Source: Ciona intestinalis
Lineage: Eukaryota; Chordata; Ascidiacea; Phlebobranchia; Cionidae
NCBI RefSeq assembly: GCF_000224145.3
Contig: NC_020167.2
Coordinates: 5,032,991-5,096,990, forward strand
DNA length: 64,000 nt
Direction: 5' to 3'
Shown: positions 12,188-27,100 of the stretch, piece by piece
How positions within the stretch are numbered: position 1 is the first letter of the stretch
Layout of the letters: each line of letters opens with the position of its first letter
Made by a program: the position numbers and the translations under genes
The notes under the pieces: model-generated
What the model saw: the letters and a program-made list of their open reading frames with translations, nothing else
Told to the model about the DNA's origin: nothing
Database searches by the model: none

Positions 12188-15100
12188 TTACGTGCCCGTT
12201 CTGGGCTTGATGAACCATGAAGCGTCTGGGTTGACACGCATGAGTGCACTCATGTTGGTATCAGGATCAAGACAACGTTGATGAATGTTTCCGCCAACTT
12301 CGAATAATGCGTGCGTTGTGTTGTTGATTACTACTGGTCTGTTGAGGTACAGGTATTGATTACATAACATGATTTCTTATTTCTGTCTTGCAGGGCTAAA
12401 TAATGGCGCCGTGGCTTAGCGCATGCCTGTAACCTAGAGGTAATGGGTTCAGGGCTTGTCGCTTCTATCATTGCAGGTATATGTGTCTTTGGGCAAGACA
12501 TGTACTGGCAATTGCTCAGAACCAATAGTCACTAATGGGTTGTCTAAATTATCAGCCATACATAAAAAAAATAAAAAAATAACCCCAAAAGTAGCATACA
12601 TGGTAGCTCGTAAGCTGGCAGGAAGTGTATGAAACATAACACTAATGTTATAATTACTGCCATTGCCTGCCACATAAGGCTAAAAAGTTACATATCATTC
12701 ATACTTTGTTTGGCTTCCTGTCTGCCGAATCCTCTCGCTTTGTCTTTGAAATCGTGCTATAATATCACTTGCGGTGATTGTATTATCAAGTTGAACCGCC
12801 ATTGAACTAATCAACATGTCTGGTGCTTGAACTCGTATTACTCCCTTCACTGCTTCATACTGTGAGGAAGAAAATAATGAGTCAATTGGTATATAGTAGG
12901 GTGGGGGAGGTCGGGACACCTTTAGCCTGTAATATCCAAATATTCCGACGGTGTTTTAAACAATTAACAACAGTCTATGGGAGTTGTGAGGATAAGGTTT
13001 TATAAATCTTTGAATGTTCTTTGTTTACTACCAAATGAGACAAGAAAATAGAATGAAAAGGTGTCCCATCTTCCCCCACCCTACTATATTAAACAAAGTT
13101 ATGGAAAAACGTTTATTTTATCAGTGTCTATCTACAATGGAAAAGGTGAATCAGCTCATAAGTTTATGCTGTATTAAGGGTTGTTTAAAAATTAAAAGTT
13201 ACTGGTGAACTGTACTTAGTATACTTAACTTATATATCATATTGTTGGATATTGGCAAGTGTAATATAGATTAAATATTCTTGTAAATACAAAAGCAATG
13301 TTAACAAAAATAGGTGTGTCATGCTATATAAGGTAGTATTATATTCACAAAAATCCCATAAAAGTCATCCAAATAGGAAATCATTTCCAAAGTCATTCAT
13401 TACAATTAATTAACTTCCAATTACTGATAGCTTCAAGTCAATCACGTGGGAGAGAAAAACCTTGTTTTGACATGTGGTTTATAAATATGAATGAGTTGAA
13501 AAGACATGGGAGTTCCTTTTATCTTAAGTTTGGGGGTTACGCAAGTAACACGTGAATCCCAATTACGTAACTGGTTTTACCAACACAGGAGTGGAATTAT
13601 TTTAAAGGTTAAGAAACTGTTCTAGTGTTCAGTAGCATGGGAGAAACTGCTTTATGGAATGTATGCTGGTTGTAGCATGAGCGAATAACTCTTCGTTAAA
13701 AAAAGTCGATAAGTTTTAAAAAATAAAGTTTATGCCGGCGAAAAGATGGGCTTTTTCTTGGCTTTTATTTGGGAAACAGATTGATCATTTTACTATCACT
13801 ACTGTATAGTGTTAATTTTTTATACTTTAAATTGTTGGCGTTTAATATTTTTACTTTGAATTGGCATCTTTTATTTGTCATGTAACTGATACTCACTTCC
13901 AAAGGTTGTTTAGCTGATGAAGATTTCTTGTTTCCGTCTTTAGTTTTGCCTTGAAAGAACTTCACCTTGTACTGTTAAAAAAGGAAAAATATTACTATAA
14001 TACCTCAAATTACAAATTATACTAAAGAAAGTAAAAAAAAATATTAAAATCTTTTATTAATTTAGTAAAAAATATATTTGTTTTATTAATTTTGAAAAAA
14101 TAGGCAAAAGATAGAAATAAACTGAGTTTGTAGAGATCAGTAATAAAACTGTTGCCAACCTTATCCTTGGATTGTGTTGTGTGTTTCTTTGCACTTGTTT
14201 CAGCTCGATGCATGTGACGAACCTGAACATAGAAAAAAAAAATTATAACTTTTTTAAAACATAAGAAAAAAATGTAGAACATGGAAAAATACATTTCTAA
14301 AGTGTATCATATATTGCTTGGATAAAAAAAATGGCAAAAAAATATTTTTCCATAACAGCAAAGAATAACTTTAATTAAAGATTTTGAAGCAATGTTTAAA
14401 TTTGAAAAAAAAAACTAAAAAATAAGTCTACACCTATATAGCAAACTAACTTTATACTTAATAAAAAAAGGGTTTTACTCTAGCATAAAACAATACTAAA
14501 AAAATAAATATTCTCTTTACTTTAAATAAGTTATTTAAGAAACAATAAATCACCTGTGTTAGCATGAAAGCGGGCACAGTCCACAATAAACGATGATATT
14601 TTATCAGCATTCTCACAATATTAGAGGTGCCTGCTGCACGTTTTAAGTCCTGGGAGGCTGCTGTGGTAGATGCTTCTCTCTGTGGAAAAATGGTTAATGT
14701 AATATTTAATTGATTTTCTGAGTTGAATATTATTCTCTTTTTTTCTGGGTTTCAGCTTTGCTATTGATAAAAACTAAAACTCAATTGGTATTGAAATAAA
14801 TTTGGTAGTTTCCTTTATGAACATTAAATAAATGAGACAAATTTTCGCCTTGCCAGTATTAGACATTTTACAACAATCTCATAGGAGCCTTAGGCACCAA
14901 ACCTGAGGTGGCGGGGTAAGAAAGTCTACCCCTTGAGTTTTTGCACTGCATTAATCAGTAAACATTGGATACAAGAAATACACATCTAGCCCTACCAACG
15001 ATTTAAATATAGGGGCAACAATTTAAGTTTAACAAAGATAAATTGCCATAGATAGAGTAAGGAGAATGAACCAACTCTGACATAAATCCAAAGTGTGGCT

Positions 15101-18100
15101 TGCTGTAGGACCTAACTCAGTACATAATCTGCCAATTCAATCCACACACCTTGCTTTGCTTGCGAGCCATGAATAAATTGGGCGCAGTAATCATTGCTAC
15201 GTTGTTCAGGCCCATTTTGTTGTACGGCTCGTTTGCCACTACGAGCCCCAGGAAACTAAGGAGGAACTGAAGAGAGTCTCGATGCATCTCGTGAAGGAGG
15301 ATGATCAGAAGGTTAAGAGCCTGAAGTTGTTCTTTTCGCTCAGAAATCACTGGGTGGCAGTAAAGAGTAAAGGATATAATCATAGCGTTGAAATCTTGGC
15401 CATTAAAAAAAATCTAGGATGACTTTACTTAAATGCAGTTAAATAAATTTTTAAAAAGAACCCTCCAAAAAAAAACGTTTTACTCTTTTTTTGAAATTAT
15501 TACAATTTCCGTTTATAGAGAATCCCCTGGCTCTTGATTCAAACATTATCCTAAAGTAAGCAGAAAATTAAAAAAAACTTACTTTCGCACGAATGAAAAG
15601 CATCAATGTACTCAGTGGTGAGCAATGGGTCGGGTAACTCACGTAGAAAGAGTTTAAGTAATGCGGCAACGTCGTGTGGGTGGGCGTCACGCCACAGTGA
15701 CGACTCCGCTATAGCAGATGTATCCGGGTTCGGACCAAATCTGTTCTCAATATCCTAAGAAGTGTTGATATTATTAGTTATTGTATAATTATGTAGTCTA
15801 GCGATTTCTAAACTGGGGTACACGGTCCAACGGGGGCCTGACAGCAGTTTCAGAAACTTACCATATTTAAAAGTTTTGGCTTTTCTTTCATTAGTGTGTT
15901 TTTTTTTTATTTTTGGTAGAGCATTCTTTGATTTTTATAGGGCCCACAATATCAAAATAATTGCAGATTTAATACTTAATGCGAGTTTTTTATGAGATAA
16001 AGTGCTCACAGATTTATAAAACAACCTCAAAGTGATATTGAATAAACACATTTCAGGGTAAGGGACACTACTTAAAAAAGAGTAAAGTCCTTCAGTGTTG
16101 CACACCAAGAAAATATGAAGTGTTGCACACCAAGAAGTCCTTCAGTGTTGCACATCAAGAAAACGAGGGTGTATGCCAGAGTTGCCACATAGTTCTCAGG
16201 CAAGAGCAAACAACATTATTAAACTCTAATTCTTGAAGTTACCTGTTTAAGCAGCTTGATTCGTGCAGCTGAGCCAGACTTTCTTAAAATTCCTTCATCT
16301 TTCAAAGCTTTTGCCTCCAGAAAAATGATGATTTCCCTCAGAACTTGCGGTATTTTAATGGTTGGTAAGTTTGTTCGTTTTCGATCCCATTCGATTAAAG
16401 TTGTAAGAGGGGAACCAAACACACCAGCATCTGGAAAGCGGAAAGGAATAATATAATATATTGGGGTGGGGGAAGATGGGACACCTTCATTGTGTCTTTT
16501 TGTATCATTTGGTGGTAAACACAGAAAAATTAAAACTTTCCCCACCCTACCATAACTTTATTTGTGTTTTTTTTCTATTACAGTAGCGAATATTACAAAA
16601 TTTTAAATGAAAAGTCGGGGCATAGCGACAAAACAACAGTTGGTATAACACGTTTTCAGTAAAAACATATTTACATTTAATTGGAAGAAAATAAGCATGG
16701 TCGCTACACCTAGGAGTAAGATGTATGTTAATGTAAACCCTTTAGGGACGAGATATATATATATTTTTTTTGTTTTTGGCCGACTGTCATATATTGCTCT
16801 CTAGCAACACAGGTGTTTGTGTTAGAGGGAAACAATTAATTAGACAAATATTCTTTGGGAAATTTGCTACAAGACTGTATTTTGATTTTTTTGATAATGT
16901 CAAAAAACTTTTTAACAGTTTTTAAACATCTGTTTTAGAATGCATATTTGCATTAATAAAAGGGTTAAACAGTGAACAAACTATGAGTCAGATTTGGCAT
17001 ATTTATCCCGGCCATGAAGATTTTGAACAAAATTATTCCAAATTCACAACAACCACTATTAAGAATGAAATAAATATCAGACTCTTATTTTTAACACAAA
17101 TATTTATCAAGTTTGCCCCATAGAAACCATATTTTTAAAAAAATTGTGTGTTTTATGATAATATATATACCTTTTGGTTGTTTTAAATACTCAGTTACTA
17201 GTTAGCCCATGTATTGGAACTTCTAATACATAATTTAGCATAGGTTGTCAACTTGTCATATTGTTTCACACCGTACTGTTGTTTTATATAATACACATGA
17301 AAATTGAACTAGGGATCCATGAACACATAAATACCCTGTGTTAACCTTGGAATTCAATTCAATTGCTTGAGAAATATTTTTCTTCTAGCCTTTTTTGCTC
17401 GTTGGAAACGAGAATTTAATTAAAATCTGGTTTAAGTCAAACACGATCTGGGACACTTGAAGATTTATTACGTTTTTAAATGCTAATTTGATTCAGGATT
17501 GATTTTACGACAATCAGGCAAGCAGCGGCAAGTCACAATTAAATCTTGAAAATGTTAGATTCCGGTGATAACTATCTTACGTTAACTAAACTAAGAAATG
17601 TGGTTGCTAGTTTTTTTATTATTTATTTTATTTGAGACGAAATTAAATCTTAAAAATGTCAGATTCGGGTGTTACCATATTCTGTTAGTTGTTAATTAAA
17701 CTAAGAAATATTACTCCGAATTTTTTTTTTAGTTTTTTTACTTTTAGAGTTGGATATGCTTTAGGTAACCATTAAACAAGAACTAGAATTACTAACCTTT
17801 TATTTTTGCTTTTGCTTTTCTCCTTTTGAGTTCGATTCCTCGCAGGTCAAATAAGGCGGTTAGCTCAATCAGAGCAAGGCTCTGAACTTTACGCATGTCC
17901 GTGGGCGAAAGGTCACTGCAGATAAAAATACTTTAGCATTGGCCAATACAACAGTAAACTCAGTGCTTTACTTGGGAAATATAATGCCTACAATAGTGGA
18001 AACTTAGCAATATTCAATGTTAAAATGGTGTGTGAAAAAGCAATTGTTTATTGGTAAAAAGTGTTTATAACTGAGCTGTGTAATATTTATAACAGTAATT

Positions 18101-21100
18101 CCTAAACCCTATCCTACTATTCTATTATGTGTTCCAAATATAAGGTAGAATAATTATGCTCTCGAAGCCCACTATTAATTCCAATGACTACTACAAATCT
18201 ATAATCAAAATCAACTGCAGCAATCCATCATCAAACTGTATATTTATTATTTACCATCAAGCAACATATATACATATTGTGTTAACAGACCAAAGAAAAT
18301 ATTCTTTTTCATAAAGTGTAAGTACATGTAGCATCCATATCCTACAGTTGTCTGTTTTATTAAGCAGCAAATGCCCACACAATACATGTTGCACAGTAAT
18401 GACGTGCACATCCTCTACATTACTGTTATATTTGAGGAAAGAGACTACACCACTCCATGTGTGCTATCTAGATCTACTATACCATGATTGTTAAATGGGT
18501 ATTCCATGAATAAATAAGGCAGGACCATGCTTTAACAGAATTAAGTACATGGGATAGATAGACTGATTCAAAGTGCACTTTTTGGCTTAATATCTCAAAC
18601 AGATTTTTTCTTATACCCAAGTTAAGTTATATATTGGTAATTATATTAATCAGTATATAAAACATTTTATTTATTTTCCTTTTTTTATTCTTTAACGGTG
18701 AGGTCCTTGTCAAGGACCTTTGATTTAGGACAGATTTGGCCCATTATCTCAACACCCGGAAAGCCTATTAAGTTCTTTGTGTGACCGGCACCGCAGATTT
18801 TTTTCACCGTTATTTATCCTCATGTGCTTATACGAGTTAAAGTTACCACACTTTTTAACTTTGTGTATGATTTTTGTTTTTAATACGGCTTATAATTTGG
18901 ACAACCTATTAATGACCGCTGGATTGGAGCAATGTCCTTTAAGTGTCTTGCCCAAGGAAAATACACCCCATAACATATTCTCTATACATATCACAGTAAA
19001 TTTCCAAACAAAATTCTTATTTACCTACATACACAATATTACATGCAGGCAGTTACACATGGCTCAAATGAGTATAACCGGTTTAAAGCAGTTCTTACCT
19101 GATTTTAGTGATACCAAGCGGTTCTCTAACAAGCGAAAAGTTGGGTAGATTTTGCTTGTCTGCTGTTTCGCTATAGCTCATGTTTTTGTCCTATAACAAA
19201 AAATAATTACATAGGTCAAATACAAGCACGATATTTGTTGGTATGTGTTTATGTATGGTTGAGATACAAATGTGTATGGTTCAGGTAGTTGATACAGATA
19301 CCTATGATGACCTCACTGAACTATCACTTTATGATAAGGTAAGTAAAAAACATTTATTGACTTCAGCAACATGAGCATACATTTTTAGGTCAGAATATAA
19401 ACCCAAATCAGTGGAGTAACAGGGGAGCTGCAGAATTTGCAACTCCTTTTTTAAAATTTATTTTTCCAATTAAAAATGACACCAATGTTTTTAGATTAAA
19501 ACCCAGCCTTATTTTATTCAGGCTGCGCCACTAACTACAAACGTGATCAAAATAAACACAGGTATTTAATGAAGTTGCTAGCATATTAACTTAAACCACA
19601 AAGGCAAACAAAAAGTACGAAAAATTAAAATACAGAATCGAATATTTTAGTAACCTGTTTATCATCATTAAACTGTGGAATATCTTCCCGGCTTCCACCC
19701 CATGATTTGCTATCTGCAGATCTTGTGCTGATGCTCAAAGTTTCAATGCCTGTGAAAATAAGTGACCACTGTTATTACTTATTTTAGGCAAGTTATATTT
19801 ACCCAGGATAAGAATTTTTCGCAGGATTTTCAAATGACAACAAAGAATGACATTGGACTGTAGGATTTTTTTTAATATAAATATGGGAAAACTGGCCAAC
19901 TTTGTACATGCAGTGTAAGCTCCAGTACAACAGCAGTGTTGTTACTGGGAGGTTTAGTTAAGCCAACATAAGTGGGTTAGTGTACAGGTAGGGTTTTACA
20001 CCTTGAGGTAGACAATAAACACAACTGGTTTGTGGATGTGTTGTTTATTACCATGATGAATTAAATATCGCAAGGAAATAAAGAAATGAGAGGAAAATGT
20101 TGGATTCAACATTTTAAATGAGGAACAAAATAATGACTATTACTGTATCAGTGGATAGTATGGCAGACGTGAAGAAAAATAATAAATGAGTCTTGTGCAT
20201 CATGCAGTGGTGGGTTATTACACGGACTTGCTGGGGTGATGTAATTGAGTTCCGAACCATTTCCCGATGGTTTGACCGAGACCAAGCTCACAGATCGCTC
20301 GTCGGTGGCTTTGAGGGACCGCGCACGCCGAAGAGACGGACGGTAGCTGCTGATGCTGGATGGAGATGATCCAAACTGGTAGGAACCGGTTCGTACCGGT
20401 GACCCCTTGAAACTGGACAGGGAGATTTTGCGTAGAGGTGAGCGTTTTGACTCGCGCAGGGAGCCTTTTGACTGCGAGCCACCTTTTGAGGGGGATGTAC
20501 TTGGGTGACGTCGGCGTAACGAGAAATTGAAGCCTTGAGGTAAAAAGAAGCGGCTTTTGGGGGACGTTGAAGTGTCTGTCGGCGAAGTTTCATGTGAGAG
20601 CTGAGATTCGACTGTAATAGGGGCAGAATATCGGAGCGACCTAGGGGCTCTTGTGAGAGGGACAGTCGATCTCATTCGAGGGTTGGTAACCGAGATGACA
20701 GGAACTGTTAAATTTGGAGAGGTTGGAGGTTTGCTGACCGTCAGAGAAAGCCGGGCAGGACTGTCGGGTGGAATTATCACTCTAGATGGTATATCGCTCA
20801 TAGAGTGCTGCGCTCTTGGGGTTTGGTTGGTTGGAAAATCACTGATAATAGGAAGGGACTCCGAGCTGTCATTGATATGGGAGGAACTGATAGCTTGAGT
20901 GATGCTCACTGTTGGGGAGTTGTGCTGAGTTTCTTGGTTTAAGTCTGGCATAGAGGTTGATACACATGATGTTGCAAGGGTGTTGGCTACAAGTAACGGG
21001 ATACGTGTGACTGGGAGTAACGTCGTGATATCCACATTAGTCCTGGGTGTGGGTTCAGGACTACTGACTGGAAAAGAAACTTGCCAGTTAATTATTCATG

Positions 21101-24100
21101 AGTATCGATTTGAAAACTTGCCGTAGGTAACTTTGATTTAAACTTCCATTCTATTTATGGAATATCAACAATGTATAATTTTAGTTTAGAACTAAATTTT
21201 GAGTTTTTTATTTTTATTTTAAAAAGTTAACATGACATAACCTCTGTTTTGTTTTAAAAAAATATTGTTTTAAAACTAAAAATAAATTGCATTTTTACAG
21301 CAATAGCTTTATCTGACACAAACTATTTCAAGGTCTAAACAAAAAACGGATGTAAAAATATATCACACAAAGTTTAACCCACAAAGCCACAAGCAAAAAT
21401 GTAAAATAGCAATAGGTATCATGTTCATACATTAATATATATATACATGTATTTATTTACTTGGCAAACCAGTATTGACAGTAGCTTCCACCTGGCGTTA
21501 TTGACACAGCTGTCAATTCAGTGTGTCAATTCTGTGTCTGATAATTCTATTTTAAACGTAACATTTGTTCAAATATAAAACTTTCCTTCTGAGAAACATG
21601 AAAACAAACCTACAGCTGTAACTTCATTTACTTAAAATAAACACTCTAAAATAAAGGAAATGGTCATATACAGTTGTGCTAATGTCCATCAGGCCAATCA
21701 GGGTGTTTGTATTTAATATATAATACAGTAACCACTATAGCTAAGGAGACAACTGATATAGTAGGGCGGGGAAGATGGGACACTTTTTTATACTATTTTT
21801 TCGTCCCAAATGGTTATAAACAAAGAACATTCAAAGAATTGTAAACGTATCCTCACAACTCCCGTAGACTGTTGTTAATTGTTTAAAACATGATCAGGAT
21901 ATTTTGATATTATGTGCTAATAGTGTCCCGTCTTCCCCCACCCCAGTATTTAATGTGTAGAGTCTACCTAAATTTAATCGAGCAGCACTTCAGGTGGTAT
22001 GATTATTTCTGTACTGTCCACAAACTTCTAAGTAAAGTATATGCGACCTTAAATAACTGAGTATAACAATAGACTTATATCACATGATGAGTAATTTTAA
22101 AGCTATTCACCAGTATATCCATTGTGGTTAAATTGGTTTTAATCACAGCTGACTGACCTGAAATCTGATATCCTCTAAATGGGTTTTACACTTTACTGTT
22201 TATGTATTTAACAGTGACCTTTACAAAAACTGTTTGTTTGTTTATTAAATTCATACATTTGAAGAAATAGTGTAACTTTTTAGGTACTTTTTTAATGATG
22301 ACTGATATTTTGGAAAAATGTATTTATTTTTTAACAAAACTAGATAAAATTTTGCTGAAAAAATGAAAATAAATTGTCCTACCTTTTGTAGATTCAGTTG
22401 CTACAATTGATTCAACGTTTTTCTGGTGTCGACTCCTGTAATCTTTGGTGGGGCTTGTTGGACTAACAGGCGAGTTTGACCCAGATGTTTTACGGGTTTT
22501 GGGGGTCTCAGAATATCTCCGACCAGCGTAAAACCCAGAATCGGAAAACCCCGTGACCCCTCTTGGAAGGCTGGCAGCCTTTAAATTTGGGTCATCATTC
22601 TAAGAAAAATGTTTTAAAAAATTATAAAGTGATAGGCAATGGCGGACACTTGATCAATATTTGGGGGTGCCGACAACTAGAGGTCGGCCGAAATTTACGA
22701 TTTACCAATAATCTTTATCGGTCAAAATGCGCAGATAATACACCGATATATAAAACAGTTCGGCACCCCTCAGTGTCCGCCAATGGTGATAGGCTATAGC
22801 TTACGCATGCTGTTATATTTTTTAGATACTTCAACTTCGCTAAATGGCAGTTTCTAGGTTTGAATCATCATTCTAGCTTATTTTTAAATTTTTAATAGAT
22901 TATACTTACTGTTAAATTAATAAGATAGCCTAACATTGCTTAATATAGAATAATATTACTTATTTTTAATAGCTTTACTTATTTTTGCATAATTATATTC
23001 TGTCCCAAAATAGAATTAATATTATTTTGGCATACACTAAGAACAAAAATGATGGTTTTTGCAATCAAAATAGAAACATTATAAATTATTCATTAAATTT
23101 TCATCTGGTCGCCATGGAAATAAAAAAATCTAATCTTGATACCTTAAAGAATTTAAAACAAAACAAACTTGTTTTAAAACCGGTGAACGTTATCTTTCGA
23201 ATTACTGAGCAACAATAAATGTAAAACAATAATAATAATATTAAATGCTTTTAAATAAACATTCTAATATGACACATGCACAAATATATCTCAGAGTTGT
23301 AACACATATTAATTTTCATTTTTTTTAAACTGATAACTGAAAAATACTTATATTAAACATTCATTTCAGGACTTATTAAACATATATGTAGTAGGGTGGG
23401 GAAAGATATGACACCCTTTCATTCTATTTTCTCGACCCATTTAGCAGAAAGCAAAGAACAATCAAATAATTATAAGACCGTTTTGTCCAAAAAAATGATA
23501 AGGTTATTTGTATACTATGTGCTAAAGGTGTCCCATCTACTACCACTTTACTTCATATATAAACTTTCTTCTGCCATTTTTAAAGATTTCAAATAAATTA
23601 GAGAATCATTTTAAAGTAAATAATTTTTAATTAGTTTTACTTTTACATACGTAAGTTGCATTGGATCCGTTTATAATATTAATCAATGTTTTGAAAGGAT
23701 TGCCGATTACACTGCAATGAGTCATTAAGCTAAAAGATTGATGCCCAGGACTTTAACAGTCAGTCACACATATACATACATTGTAGTTTGTATAATGTTT
23801 TAAAAGATATATTATATAGTAGGGTGGGGGAAGATGGGACATCTTTACATTTTATTTTTCGTCCCATTTGGTAGTAAACAAAGAACATTCAAAGGATTAT
23901 TAAACTATATCCTCACGACTCCCATAGCCGTTGTTAATTTTTTAAAACACGATCAGGATATTGGGATATTATGTGCTTAAGGTGTCCCATCTTTTTCCCA
24001 ACCTACTATATAAGAAAAATTTTATTAAATTTTAAAACTTATTTCAATTAATTTTGTTATAATGTTTTATAATATGTATATTGTTATGAAATGAATTTGT

Positions 24101-27100
24101 ATAATAAATTTAATTTAATTTATTTTTTTCCACATACTTTTCTAGCATCCGCAGGTTTATCAGCAGTAGAGTGAGGACCATCTGGCTCCTCTTTTGTCTC
24201 CGTTTCAATGGTTGGAAACACAGCAGTAATGGCTGGTTTGGGACGCCTCTTAGTTTTCTGTTGTAAAACAAAACCTCAATTATAAAATTGTAAAAAAGAC
24301 ACGAATTAGCATTAGGCTGTCCTTAAAGAGTTTATATTTCTTCCAAATTAATTATTCACAAAAAAAGCCCGATGCAGTCATTTTTTCTACTAATAATGAA
24401 GTAATATTCAAATTCAAATTTTAACAACAGAATTCTACATTAAACGAAAACCGTTATTGAAAATTTCAATAATTCTTCAAACACCCTTGGCAGAATATCC
24501 CTAGATCTAACTATCTTTGAAAAATTGAAATGTTTCAATTTTACCTGAGCTCGATTAAACGAAGTGATTCTACGAAGCACTGCTTCACGTTGTGGTCTTG
24601 TAAGGGTTGATAGAACAGTCATAGAGGATAAGTTATCCATAGATGGTCGGTTAGATGAAGAAGATGGGGTTTGGTTGGAAGCCATCATTCCTGTTGAACC
24701 GGTTACAACCAGATCAGACAAGCCAGCCAGTCTTAACCAGTCAGCTTCACCATCGTCATCTTGATCATCTACATACAATAAAATTATGATTCCAAATAAA
24801 AAGGAGAACTTAGCGCATAGACATACCATATTAGGGTGCAATAATTTCCATTTTTAAAGCAGGGGTGACATCTTATGTTTTTTTTTAAATTATGAAGAAA
24901 TTTCAAATGAAAAGGTGGACACTTAGCATATATACATACAGGGGCGCAACTAGCGGGGTTGTTTCGTCGGCATGCCGACCCCCTTTAAGATTTGTGACTA
25001 ATTAGATTGAACGTCGGTTTACCCGAAGCGCGATTTTTTCTTACACGAACGAGGCAAAACACGTGAACGGGCGGTTTACGAGCAGCGCACACTTCGCGTA
25101 CGAAAGGGGTTTTTCGTCCTCGTTTCGCGCTCGAGACGCATATGCCACACTGAAAAATAACACACTGTCATTTGGTCAACAAACTTGTATTAATCGTCCA
25201 ACGAAAATTAAACCTAACCCAAACCGTAACACAACGATGAACCTTTGTTCAAAAGGTATTAACTGAATGAAAAAAAACACAAAATAAATAAAGTTGTCCT
25301 CATAACTCACTCGGGTTACATTTGCGTGCCTATCTACGTGGAGCATCTACAAGAAATTTCTCGACCACTTCTTTGTAGTATACCTTCACTTCTCTGTGCA
25401 AAGCCATCATTGCAATCCTAGTCAATCTCTGAGCACCACAACTATTTCGCAAATATGTTTTAACTCTTTTTAAATCAGAAAAGCTTCTCTCCACTGACGC
25501 AGTCGTGCAAGGTATAGTCAGAAAAATCTTTAAAAATGTACGACNNNNNNNNNNNNNNNNNNNNNNNNNNNNNNNNNNNNNNNNNNNNNNNNNNNNNNNN
25601 NNNNNNNNNNNNNNNNNNNNNNNNNNNNNNNNNNNNNNNNNNNNNNNNNNNNNNNNNNNNNNNNNNNNNTAAACTTACCAAGAGTTTTAATCACGCCGAC
25701 ACACGTTAACAATTTGCCTTCGTTCAGTGTGCGTCGCATTGTAGCGAATAGCAACTTCTATACGCTAAGAACGATTAGATACTCAAAACATTTCCCAGCA
25801 TAAAAGCGAAATTGTTCTATGAAGCAAACAACACCTTAAAGGCAATAAACCACTATTGTAATAATAATCGACGCAACAATTGCTGCTGCGTTGCAACAAT
25901 CCAATTGTTACTCAATCCCGAATAATCCACGTGTGGATTGGTACTGTGTCATAACAGAAATACGTGTTTATCTAACTTTACGTAAGACTCGTAGTTATGA
26001 TGCAACCGGTAAACTTGTTGCGCAATCAAAGCTAAATTCCCAAACTCGTCCAACCGCGCATGCGACCGTAATCGCAAAGAGACAGCGTATTTGATGTTTC
26101 TCGTTTTTACTTTTTGTTATAACATAGTATCGCCTCCCCGCTGATTTTGAAATCTAGGCGCCTATGCATTTAATAACTATAGAATTCAATAATTGACTCT
26201 CCATCTAAAAATCAAACTTTTAACAATAATATTCAACAGCATAAAGTTAATGCTAAGCTCAAAATAAAGACTCCACTATTTATGTTCAGGTACATTCCAG
26301 CAAACAAGTACGGCAGATACAACAAAGGTGATGTGGAGAAAGTTATTATGAAAACACGGGAAATGTTTATGTAGAATACAACGTGGAGATAACTTCTATA
26401 TGTTGGGTTATATCCCACAAATTTTAGTTACTATGCATAAGTAATTATAACACTTTAATCCTAATGTTTACAAATTATATTTATTGCACTTACCGTACAG
26501 AAACAGACAACTCCACCTTCTGCTATATTCTCCTTAGTTTACCATAGCGTATGCATTGTGATCACAGTAATGTTAACCAAGATTCATCTTAGTATAATCT
26601 TAATTTCTTCTTGGTTTAACATTACACTTGTGCAGTAATATTCAGAATTACTATGTGAAACATAATTTCAAACTGATGCACAGTTTGGTACTAAGCGAAG
26701 AATCCTGTGTGACTTTAAATATAAGATTAGACAATAGATTTTAGGTGTTAGGATAGGAGTATAGTTAGGAGTTAGCAGGATTATTCACCAGCAAAATGTT
26801 TTGTAAATACATTCATACAAAAAATATATTATGATTTCCTAGTCGCAAAATACTTTCTGTTGAAAAAATACAATAAATTATTTTCGATTTAACAGGTGTG
26901 TATCTTTATATGGTGCTAGTGAAAAAATTCCCCCCCTAGCCTATAGTAAAAACGAGGGACCAAAAAGTTTTTTATCACTGAACTCTGCGGTATACATTTT
27001 GATAAAATGATTTGTCGTTATCTATTTTGTATTCTAAATTGTTGTCTTTCATTAGAACGCTCTTTATCTTGGATTAAAGGCCAAATTACTCGCAGGAAAA

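Noticed and set aside
12695-12919. RhoGAP C-terminus ending at 12695
   Set aside because: A donor at 12704 and a conserved downstream exon in the correct phase explain the family's known C-terminus better.
25475-25754. Open frames running across the N gap
   Set aside because: They consist mostly of undetermined residues and are artefacts of the gap.
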